This document shows, piece after piece, positions 1 through 4,297 of a DNA stretch of 5,472 nucleotides (position 1 is its first letter; each line of letters starts with the position of its first letter). Both the position numbers and the translations under genes were made by a program. The stretch comes from JBOGED01 sp050743625 (GTDB taxonomy: Bacteria > Actinomycetota > Nitriliruptoria > Euzebyales > Egibacteraceae), in assembly GCA_050743625.1 (NCBI GenBank), contig JBOGED010000477.1:1-5472 (forward strand). Reading direction: 5' to 3'. The notes beneath the pieces are model-generated. The model was given only the letters and a program-made list of their open reading frames with translations, did no database searches and had not been told where the DNA came from.

Positions 1-2
1 GG

Positions 3-581
3 CGCCTCGGGGGTGCGGCCGTGTACCAGAACCCAATGGTCAGCGGTAGCGTAGGTGGCGGGAACCGCCGGCGTTGGGCGATGCGGGTGCATCGCGCCGA
101 TGCCGTCGTCTCACCGCAGGGCGTCCCAGGCTGTATGCGTGAGGCGACTGGCGCGGACCGGGACCTCCTCGTCGCCTGGTGCGCTGGCTTCGCGGCCGAT
201 ACGGGAGGCCTGGACGAGATGGACCCAGAGGCTGCGGTGGACGGATGGCTCGCTCAGCCGGGCAGCACCTGGCTGTGGATGGACGGCGGTCGGCCGGTGT
301 CCACGGCCCGCTACGGGAGTCCCACTCCGCACAGCGTCCGGATCAGCGGCGTCTACACGCCCAGTGACCTGCGCGGCCGTGGCTACGCTGGCGCCTGCGT
401 GGCCGCGCTCACCCAACGGCTCCTGTCGAGCCGCTGGCGGTTCACGACGTTGTTCACCGACCTCGCGAACCCGATATCGAACCGCCTCTACGCACGCCTC
501 GGCTACCGGCCGGTGTGCGACATGGACCACTACCGGTTCAACGGTCCTGAGATGCTCGAGCCCTCAGCCTCCCGCGCATAA
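3..581 (+). CDS. GNAT-family N-acetyltransferase, C-terminal part (5' end outside window)
   Basis: Seen: an open frame with no stop from the window edge to TAA at 579-581. The C-terminal half carries the GNAT acetyl-CoA fold: a strand (VRISGVYTP) leads into the pyrophosphate loop DLRGRGYAG at about 367-393, matching the Q/RxxGxG/A signature, then a long helix. The second strand and helix follow (FTTLFTDLANPISNRLYARLGY), ending in the usual YxRLGYxPVxD...YRF tail. Known: GNAT enzymes move an acetyl group from acetyl-CoA to an amine; the acceptor here cannot be told. Inference: the protein starts upstream, because residues near VVSPQGVPGCMREATGAD resemble the linker before the catalytic domain in longer (about 270-300 aa) actinobacterial members, and no ribosome-binding site precedes GTG 21, ATG 36 or ATG 81. 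If an internal start is used, GTG 21 gives 186 aa. The stop abuts the next frame, suggesting a former coupled pair. Confidence 0.82.
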   Translation, partial: RLGGAAVYQNPMVSGSVGGGNRRRWAMRVHRADAVVSPQGVPGCMREATGADRDLLVAWCAGFAADTGGLDEMDPEAAVDGWLAQPGSTWLWMDGGRPVSTARYGSPTPHSVRISGVYTPSDLRGRGYAGACVAALTQRLLSSRWRFTTLFTDLANPISNRLYARLGYRPVCDMDHYRFNGPEMLEPSASRA

Positions 582-622
582 AGCCGTCCGTTGTCCTCGT
601 CCCTGGCGGGCTGTACGAGGCG

Positions 623-1051
623 ATGGACGCGGATCGGTTCTGGCGGCGCACCGGTGTGGTCGCCGGGCTCGACCGCTACGGCCTACGGGTCCTGATCGTC
701 GATCGGCCGTCGAGGCCGGCCTCTTGGACAGACGAAGCCGAGGCGCTCGCCGCCGCGCTCGGCGCGTGGCGGGCGCTCCCTATCGTGGCAGGATCGAACG
801 CAGTAGACCGGTTGTTGACCGGTCAGGCGCTCCGCGGGATCCTCGACACCGAGTTCGCCGGCCTCTCGATTCCCGTCTTTGTCATGCCGTCCGAGCCGGA
901 GAATCCCATCCACGCCAGAGCAACGGTGAAGCGCATTCTCGCGCTGGCGCGCGACGGGCGGGAACTCCCAGGGTTTCCAGAACCGCTCCATCCCGATTTT
1001 CCGGCCAGACGCGAGGCGTTCCTGGTGGTCCTGGCAGAGGTCTTGCGGTAG
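623..1051 (+). CDS. Shortened alpha/beta-hydrolase-like protein, probably decaying
   Basis: Seen: 142 codons from ATG 623 to TAG. The frame is open back to 551, and the residues before the ATG (PSVVLVPGGLYEAMDADRF) look like the first strand and oxyanion-type PGG loop of an alpha/beta hydrolase, so ATG 623 probably cuts into the fold. No ATG, GTG or TTG lies in frame between 551 and 623; the natural position would be 578, which reads ATA. The middle has VAGSN, where the nucleophile elbow should be, but no GxSxG. It passes straight into AVDRLLTGQALRG, and the C-terminal half (SIPVFVMPSEPENP, then ELPGFPEP) resembles the late strands with the catalytic acid and His region. Known: alpha/beta hydrolases of this kind usually exceed 200 residues. 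Inference: about 40-60 residues around the catalytic serine and cap are missing, so activity is unlikely. The family call rests on recognition, not a search. It could instead be annotated as a pseudogene from 578. Confidence 0.6.
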   Translation: MDADRFWRRTGVVAGLDRYGLRVLIVDRPSRPASWTDEAEALAAALGAWRALPIVAGSNAVDRLLTGQALRGILDTEFAGLSIPVFVMPSEPENPIHARATVKRILALARDGRELPGFPEPLHPDFPARREAFLVVLAEVLR

Positions 1052-1090
1052 CCACTCGCAACGCGGGCCACGATCTTCGCGGGCCGACGA

Positions 1091-1130
1091 CGTCGAGCAT
1101 GACGGTGCGCTCGTCCTAACGCGCTCGACG
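1091..1130. terminator. Possible bidirectional terminator between convergent genes
   Basis: An 8-bp perfect inverted repeat (CGTCGAGC at 1091-1098, GCTCGACG at 1123-1130) encloses a 24-nt loop in the 123-bp gap between the hydrolase-like gene and dcd, which converge here. There is no T-tract, which is common for actinobacterial terminators but weakens the call. The loop is long and GC-rich sequence gives such repeats by chance. Confidence 0.22.
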
Positions 1131-1174
1131 CACGCACGCCGCGGACATGTCCCCAGCGTCACGGACTCGTGAGT

Positions 1175-1744
1175 TCAACGGCGCGTAAAGTTCTCGTGGT
1201 AGCGGCTTGCCGTCGGTCCGTGCTGCCCCTGGTACTTGCTGCCCAGCGCCCGCGCGCCGTACGGGCACTCGGCAGGGCTGGAAAGGCGAAAGAACGCGAG
1301 CTGCCCGATGGGCATGCCCGCGTAGATCGCGATCGGCAAGTTCGCGACGTTGGACAACTCGAGCGTCAGCGCACCGTCGAAGCCCGCGTCCACGAAACCG
1401 GCGGTCGCGTGCACGAGCAGCCCGAGCCGCCCTAGGCTCGACTTGCCTTCTAACCGCGCGACGAGGTCGTCCGGCAACGTCACCCGCTCGTACGTGCTTC
1501 CCAGCACGAACTCGCCGGGGTGGAGGATGAACGGCTCGTCGTCGGCGACCTTCACCAGCTCGGTGAGATCTGGCTGCTCAGCCCGGACGTCGATGTACGG
1601 GTAGCGGTGGTTCGCGAACACGCGAAAGCTCGAGTCGACCCGCAGGTCGACGCTCGAGGGCTGAACGGCTCGCTCCCCCAGCGGGTCGATGCCGATGCGC
1701 CCCGCTCGAATCTCGGCGCGAATGTCGCGGTCCGACAGGATCAT
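1175..1744 (-). CDS. dcd: dCTP deaminase, probably bifunctional dCTP deaminase/dUTP diphosphatase
   Basis: Makes dUMP for thymidylate synthesis in the cytosol: it deaminates dCTP and, in the bifunctional subfamily, also hydrolyses the dUTP formed. Seen: 189 aa starting MILSDRDIRAEI, full length for the family (about 190). The HPGEFVLGST strand is at 75-84 and the nucleotide-binding EGKSSLGRLGL at 99-109. HATAGFVDAGF at 112-122 leads into TLELSN with the catalytic Glu at 129, and the C-terminal GSKYQGQHGPT triphosphate lid is at 168-178. Known: the TAGF(I/V)D..F..(I/L)TLE form is that of bifunctional Mycobacterium enzymes such as Rv0321; E. coli Dcd has a different sequence there. The ATG at 1744 is chosen because homologs start at M-(I/L)-L-S-D-R-D. 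The frame runs open a further 47 codons upstream only because it crosses the divergent tRNA gene. GTG 1750 is a minor alternative start; the ribosome-binding site is weak. The gene is intact, unlike its neighbours. Confidence 0.96.
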   Translation of the reverse strand: MILSDRDIRAEIRAGRIGIDPLGERAVQPSSVDLRVDSSFRVFANHRYPYIDVRAEQPDLTELVKVADDEPFILHPGEFVLGSTYERVTLPDDLVARLEGKSSLGRLGLLVHATAGFVDAGFDGALTLELSNVANLPIAIYAGMPIGQLAFFRLSSPAECPYGARALGSKYQGQHGPTASRYHENFTRR

Positions 1745-1779
1745 GCCCACATCATGGGCCACCAGCCGGCCAAACGCGA

Positions 1780-1809
1780 TTGCGCCCCCGCCCGAACCCG
1801 CCCTAGACT
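1780..1809 (+). promoter_or_regulatory. Candidate sigma70-type promoter for tRNA-Gly
   Basis: A -35-like TTGCGC (1780-1785) and a -10-like TAGACT (1804-1809, 4 of 6 consensus positions) are separated by 18 nt. The -10 ends 10 nt before the mature tRNA, so transcription would begin only a few bases upstream of it. The call rests on consensus and position only. Confidence 0.4.
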
Positions 1810-1819
1810 GTGCTCCCCT

Positions 1820-1890
1820 GCGGGTGTAGTTCAATGGCAGAACACGAGCTTCCCAAGCTCGCAATGGGGGTTCGATTCCCCTCACCCGCT
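1820..1890 (+). tRNA. tRNA-Gly (anticodon CCC)
   Basis: Folds by eye into a complete cloverleaf of 71 nt. The 7-bp acceptor GCGGGTG/CACCCGC is at 1820-1826 and 1883-1889. The D arm GTTC/GAAC is at 1829-1832 and 1840-1843. The anticodon stem CGAGC/GCTCG (1845-1849, 1857-1861) encloses loop TTCCCAA, giving anticodon CCC at 1852-1854. The T arm GGGGG/CCCCT encloses TTCGATT at 1871-1877. The discriminator base is T1890, as expected for bacterial tRNA-Gly. The CCA end is not encoded, as in many actinobacterial tRNAs. It decodes GGG. It is divergent from dcd with a 75-bp shared spacer. Confidence 0.96.
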
Positions 1891-1913
1891 CTTACCAACT
1901 CTGACCAGCGGAA

Positions 1914-1942
1914 ACGTGATTGTGGGTGGCTTACAATCACGT
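1914..1942. repeat. Perfect 10-bp inverted repeat 23 nt downstream of the tRNA
   Basis: ACGTGATTGT (1914-1923) and ACAATCACGT (1933-1942) are exact reverse complements around a 9-nt loop (GGGTGGCTT). The transcript would form a stable hairpin, fitting the end of the tRNA-Gly transcript. No T-run follows, so factor binding or another role remains possible. A second, bulged stem (AGCGAGAGCG at 1943-1952 with CGCTCGCT at 1969-1976) lies immediately after it. Confidence 0.6.
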
Positions 1943-2003
1943 AGCGAGAGCGGCGCAGCCGAGCATAGCGCTCGCTCAACGAACTGAGCAGGTTGACTCC
2001 GGA

Positions 2004-2033
2004 CTGACGGGCGCGCGTGTCGCAGGGTACGGT
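2004..2033 (+). promoter_or_regulatory. Weak candidate promoter of the toxin-antitoxin-like pair
   Basis: CTGACG (2004-2009, matching the TGAC core of TTGACA) and TACGGT (2028-2033, the TANNNT -10 form common in actinomycetes) are 18 nt apart. Initiation near 2040 would leave a leader of about 40 nt before GTG 2078. The match is weak; a better -35 (TTGACT, 1993-1998) has no -10 at proper spacing. Confidence 0.22.
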
Positions 2034-2077
2034 TGGCTTCCAGGGTGGCGTGCAGCCCGATGTTGTAGACATGACCG

Positions 2078-2341
2078 GTGCCGACCGACCCGCGAAACTA
2101 CCTCGAGTTGGAGTTCGACGCTGCCAACACGGCGCAACTCGCTCGCCACTGCATCACCCGAGCCGACATCGAAGCTGTGTTCGCTGGTTCGCCGCAGGTT
2201 CGGCGTAACAAGGGAAGCCGATCCGGTGAGTACGTTGTCATCGGTTGTGGCCGCGGGGGTCGCCCGTTGCTGATCGTCGAGGTCCGGGCGGACGAGCCCG
2301 CCCGGGTGCTGCGGCCGGTCACTGGGTGGGAACGCGCCTAG
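2078..2341 (+). CDS. Putative BrnT-like toxin of a toxin-antitoxin pair
   Basis: Seen: 87 aa from GTG 2078, the first start after an in-frame stop at 2072. No clear ribosome-binding site precedes it, so the start is uncertain. The N-terminus reads YLELEFDAANTAQLARHCIT, then a helix RADIEAVFAGSPQ. Next come strands (EYVVIGCGRGGRPLLIVEV) and the end RVLRPVTGWERA. Known: BrnT toxins are ribonucleases of about 90 aa with an F-x-(W/F)-D-x-x-K/N...N-x-x-(K/R)-H-x-(I/V) start, a following helix with (E)xVF, and a central sheet carrying I-G....GR.L.V. This order matches, with H24 as the His of the xxRH motif. The usual Lys in DxxK is absent. Inference: it acts as an RNase held inactive by the product of the next gene, 22 bp downstream and in the toxin-first order typical of BrnT/BrnA. 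It could be a related small protein without RNase activity. Confidence 0.62.
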   Translation: MPTDPRNYLELEFDAANTAQLARHCITRADIEAVFAGSPQVRRNKGSRSGEYVVIGCGRGGRPLLIVEVRADEPARVLRPVTGWERA

Positions 2342-2363
2342 CCGGCGGGAGAATGGATGCCAG

Positions 2364-2657
2364 ATGCCGAAGCTGACACCGCAGGAGGAAGGGACGCTCG
2401 TCACTCGTCTCGAGAGTGAGGGCTACGACCCCGGGGATTACGAGGACGTCCCTGCTCCGGCCGATCTGCGGACCGGCCGTCATGGCGTGCGTCTGACCGT
2501 ACGGCTGGACGTCGGCGCCGCCGATCTGCTGGGCGACTTGGCGGATGCCGAGTATGACGGGTCGCTGGTCTTGGCCGCCGAGGAATTGCTGGCGGAGGGT
2601 CTCGCCGCCTATGCGGTTCGCACCACGCACGAAAGGCGCCGCCGCGCAGCAGGATAA
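2364..2657 (+). CDS. Putative antitoxin partner (ribbon-helix-helix-like), hypothetical
   Basis: Seen: 97 aa, starting ATG 2364 with GGGAG at 2347-2351, about 12 nt upstream. The N-terminal part (1-35) is acidic (ESEGYDPGDYEDVPAPADL). The strand GVRLTVRLDV at 41-50 is followed by two helical stretches (AADLLGDLADAEY, then LVLAAEELLAEGLAAY) and a basic tail (TTHERRRRAAG). Known: a short polar strand with alternating hydrophobic and Arg/Thr residues followed by two helices is the pattern of ribbon-helix-helix DNA-binding antitoxins, including BrnA. Inference: it binds the preceding toxin-like protein and represses the shared promoter. Gene order and the 22-bp gap support co-transcription. It is not a recognisable BrnA by sequence, so the function is proposed mainly from context. 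Confidence 0.55.
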   Translation: MPKLTPQEEGTLVTRLESEGYDPGDYEDVPAPADLRTGRHGVRLTVRLDVGAADLLGDLADAEYDGSLVLAAEELLAEGLAAYAVRTTHERRRRAAG

Positions 2658-2759
2658 GTAAGGCGTGGGACACCTGCCATGACCATCGACGTCACCGAAC
2701 CCGAGCACCTCAGAACCTTTCTAAGGGCGGCGGATCAACAGCCGAGCGTTGGATGATTT

Positions 2760-2775
2760 CCCGTCCGCGAACGGG
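2760..2775. repeat. Short stem-loop CCCGT/ACGGG
   Basis: CCCGT at 2760-2764 pairs with ACGGG at 2771-2775 around a 6-nt loop. Five base pairs alone is weak; it is listed because it begins a series of inverted repeats in this gap. Confidence 0.3.
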
Positions 2776-2826
2776 CCGCAGGATCGATCGTTCGTGCGGC
2801 CAACTCAACACAAAACTTTCCCGTTC

Positions 2827-2836
2827 CCGTTAACGG
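2827..2836. repeat. 10-bp perfect palindrome CCGTTAACGG
   Basis: An exact palindrome at 2827-2836, preceded by a partial direct copy (CCCGTT at 2820-2825 and again at 2826-2831). It could be a dimeric-repressor site or chance. Confidence 0.35.
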
Positions 2837-2894
2837 CTTTGGCCTGCGTTTTCGCTGGTCGGCGCAGCGCTCAAGGTCATGGAGTTTTGGGGCT

Positions 2895-2912
2895 CGCGTC
2901 GACCGGGACGCG
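2895..2912. repeat. Stem-loop CGCGTC/GACGCG
   Basis: A 6-bp perfect stem (2895-2900 with 2907-2912) around loop GACCGG. Confidence 0.4.
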
Positions 2913-2944
2913 TGCCTTACAGAGTGCTTAACCTGCGCAAAGCG

Positions 2945-2962
2945 TTCCACACATGCGTGGAA
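2945..2962. repeat. Stem-loop TTCCAC/GTGGAA
   Basis: A 6-bp perfect stem (2945-2950 with 2957-2962) around loop ACATGC, placed 32 nt after the previous hairpin. Confidence 0.4.
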
Positions 2963-2973
2963 ACAGTGTCAGC

Positions 2974-2983
2974 GAGCGCGCTC
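2974..2983. repeat. 10-bp perfect palindrome GAGCGCGCTC
   Basis: An exact palindrome at 2974-2983, between two hairpins of the same cluster. Confidence 0.35.
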
Positions 2984-2992
2984 AACACGAAA

Positions 2993-3019
2993 CCGTAAGA
3001 CCAGCTGCTGGAGTTACGG
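2993..3019. repeat. 27-nt near-palindromic hairpin with a GA/AG internal loop
   Basis: The arms CCGTAAGACCAG (2993-3004) and CTGGAGTTACGG (3008-3019) surround a CTG loop. They pair as 6 bp (CCGTAA/TTACGG), then a GA facing AG, then 4 bp (CCAG/CTGG). Tandem GA mismatches can form sheared pairs in RNA, so the whole could be one continuous helix. It is the longest hairpin of the group and lies 66 nt before the next gene. Confidence 0.5.
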
Positions 3020-3085
3020 GTCTGACAAGGAAAGCCGCGACATCGCCTTCCGAGCGTTCGGCGGACGAAGTGCGATGATCCGTCG

Positions 3086-3623
3086 GTGAGCCAACCACGA
3101 GGGCGCCAAGAGCTTCGTCAGGATGTGCGCCTTCAAGAACCCCGGTTGGGGGACGCCATTGTCATCCGCGGCGGTCCGGACACAGGAGTGAAACTCGCGG
3201 CCCACGCCCGCCGAACCCATCGCGCCGTCTGTCTGGACGGGCAGTCGCTCTTCGGGGTGTCGGTGTTTCTCGCTCTTGATGACATCGGTCCGGCGTCCTT
3301 CGCGGGGTTACTTCGCGACAGGATGAGTACCTATCGGCTGGTTCACACCCCTACGGTTAGGTCGCTCGAACTTGCGGGATTCGCCCTGGTGCCCACCTTC
3401 CGGCCGGCCTCACTACACCCTCCGGTTACGTGGGGACAGCGAAGACGAGTTGAGGTTGTTGCTCGAAGCCCTCGGGGCCCTTTCGGCGTCCCCAGGCGGA
3501 GACGAGCGGGGGCGTGGCGCCGGCCGCGCGGTCGCGGCCGGCGGCGACCGCGGGTCAGGTGGGTGTCGATCTCCTCGCTGGTGGCGTGTCGCTGCGCGAT
3601 CAGTCCGTCGCGGACCTGGCTGA
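3086..3623 (+). pseudogene. Conserved-hypothetical-like protein, broken by a frameshift
   Basis: Seen: from GTG 3086 the frame reads a folded-looking protein (LGDAIVIRGGPDTGVKLAAH, then DGQSLFGVSVFLALDDIGPA, then MSTYRLVHTPTVRSLELAGF and LVPTF). After TTC 3398-3400 the sensible frame becomes the +1 frame, which continues RPHYTLRLRGDSEDELRLLL and EALG. One surplus base in CGGCCGG (3401-3407) explains the switch. The unshifted frame after this point is arginine-rich and merely mirrors the opposite-strand methyltransferase. I recognise the pattern (IRGGPDT...AHA.RT...LDG...GVSVF.AL..IG, then RP-H-(F/Y)-TL) from uncharacterised actinobacterial proteins of about 130 aa, but have no function for it. 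Conserved sequence ends near 3476; the shifted frame then runs into the other gene's complement until TGA 3621. GTG 3125 is another possible start. A sequencing error at 3401-3407 is the main alternative. Confidence 0.6.
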
Positions 3624-3799
3624 TGTTGGCGATCTCCAGAGTCGCTGCGGCCGGGAGCGCGACGGGGAAGAACCCGTCGGCGGCGACGTCGACCAGGCCC
3701 GCGTCGCGGAGCAGACGGGGCAGCTTCCGCCCGAACTCCAGGTCGACGCCTCGTTGGGCGAGGAGGCTCACGAACCGGCGCGGACCCGGTTAGCCCCGG
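3426..3799 (-). pseudogene. C-terminal remnant of the class I methyltransferase
   Basis: Continues the methyltransferase to its left on the minus strand but in other frames. From about 3771 the frame reads SLLAQRGVDLEFGRKLPRLL, then RDAGLVDVAADGFFPVAL and ATLEIANISQVRDGLIAQ, ending SEEIDTHLT at 3553. This is the lid-like helical C-terminus usual for this family. After that, one surplus base in GGG 3552-3554 moves the sensible frame: AVAAGRDRAAGATPPLVSAW then GRR, the family's typical end (TPPLVSAWGR). The shifted frame continues 18 residues past GRR to TAA at 3426-3428, reading the complement of the convergent gene. The join to the N-terminal part is blocked by TAA 3800-3802 and by a 10-bp tandem repeat. 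Confidence 0.6.
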
Positions 3800-3810
3800 T
3801 TAGCCCCGGT
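3785..3810. repeat. 10-bp tandem repeat, 2.6 copies, inside the methyltransferase gene
   Basis: CCCGGT is followed by two exact copies of TAGCCCCGGT (3791-3800, 3801-3810). On the minus strand each copy carries TAA; the first one read stops the methyltransferase. Deleting one copy would bring the downstream remnant back into frame, although the TAA would remain. This is consistent with slippage or with an assembly artefact. Confidence 0.75.
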
Positions 3811-4282
3811 GCTCCTCGTCGCGGCGCGGGTCGACGCAGGCGAGGGGTTGCAACGCGACGTCGAAGTCCTCGACGAGCAACCAGGCGCCGGGACGCAACG
3901 CCGTGACCATCCGCCGCAGCGCCTCATCCCTGTCCGGCACGTGGACGAGCACGAGCCGGGCGTGCACCAGGTCGAACCCACCCCCAGGCAGGGCGTCCCG
4001 CGCGACGTCGTGGCGGCACACCTCGACGCCGGGCGGCACGTCACCCATCCGCCCCACGTCGATGTCGGTGGCCAGGACGTGCCCTCCCGGCCCGACCCGC
4101 TCGGCCAGCAGTCGCGGCACCGACGGGCCGCCCGCGCCCACCTCCCAGCACCGAGCGCCAAGCCCGATCCCAAGCGCGTCGATATGCCGCGCGGTGACCG
4201 GGTCGAAGATCGCCGAGAGCGCGCCGAAGCGCTGGGCGGCATCGGGCGCACGGTTGTCGAGCAGGTAGCCGGCGGTAGTCAT
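3800..4282 (-). CDS. Class I SAM-dependent methyltransferase, N-terminal part (truncated)
   Basis: Seen: 160 aa. Start ATG 4282 has GGGGA 7 nt upstream. SAM-binding motif I is WEVGAGGPSV (46-55). The acidic end of strand 2 is ATDID (71-75). A later strand gives FDLVHARLVLVHVPD, and the motif III region is LRPGAWLLVEDFD (129-141). The frame stops at TAA 3800-3802 straight after DPRRDEEHRG, whereas family members (about 270-280 aa) continue through a C-terminal helical and strand segment. That segment is present downstream but out of frame. Known: such enzymes transfer methyl from SAM to O, N or C of small molecules; the substrate is unknown. Inference: the SAM pocket is nearly whole but the substrate-side C-terminus is lost, so activity is doubtful. 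It is the last gene of the minus-strand unit, 15 bp after the NmrA-like gene. Confidence 0.75.
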   Translation of the reverse strand: MTTAGYLLDNRAPDAAQRFGALSAIFDPVTARHIDALGIGLGARCWEVGAGGPSVPRLLAERVGPGGHVLATDIDVGRMGDVPPGVEVCRHDVARDALPGGGFDLVHARLVLVHVPDRDEALRRMVTALRPGAWLLVEDFDVALQPLACVDPRRDEEHRG

Positions 4283-4297
4283 GTGCTCATCCCCAAC

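Larger units (their letters stand above)
2658..3085. other. 428-bp gene-free stretch with several hairpins
   Basis: No frame here looks like a protein: open frames on both strands are short and have low-complexity or basic shadow composition. The DNA is visibly less GC-rich than its surroundings (for example around 2700-2850). It contains four stem-loops and two 10-bp palindromes between 2760 and 3019, listed separately below. A 25-codon frame at 2679-2756 (MTIDVTEPEHLRTFLRAADQ...) could be the relic of a gene start. The stretch could be an untranslated structured RNA, the end of a decayed mobile element, or plain spacer; sequence alone does not decide. Confidence 0.5.

Noticed and set aside
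55..1119. 354-codon plus-strand frame
   Set aside because: Arg/Ala/Ser-rich shadow of the GNAT and hydrolase-like genes in another frame.
1866..1890. tRNA 3' end as an integration (att) site for the following module
   Set aside because: I found no second copy of the tRNA 3' end within the window and no integrase gene.
1745..2072. Minus-strand frames crossing the tRNA (upstream extension of dcd; frame at 1803-2072 containing GNRTPIASLG)
   Set aside because: These are translations of the tRNA-Gly complement, a well-known source of spurious proteins; the true dcd start is at 1744.
2679..2756. 25-codon frame MTIDVTEPEHLRTFLRAADQ...
   Set aside because: Too short, no clear ribosome-binding site and no recognisable family; kept only as a note in the gap description.
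2658..3085. CRISPR array or insertion sequence in the gap
   Set aside because: The hairpins differ in sequence, there is no regular repeat-spacer pattern, and no transposase frame or flanking target duplication is visible.
3408..3793. In-frame continuation of the 3086 gene to a 235-aa protein
   Set aside because: After the frameshift this is only the arginine-rich complement of the methyltransferase C-terminus.
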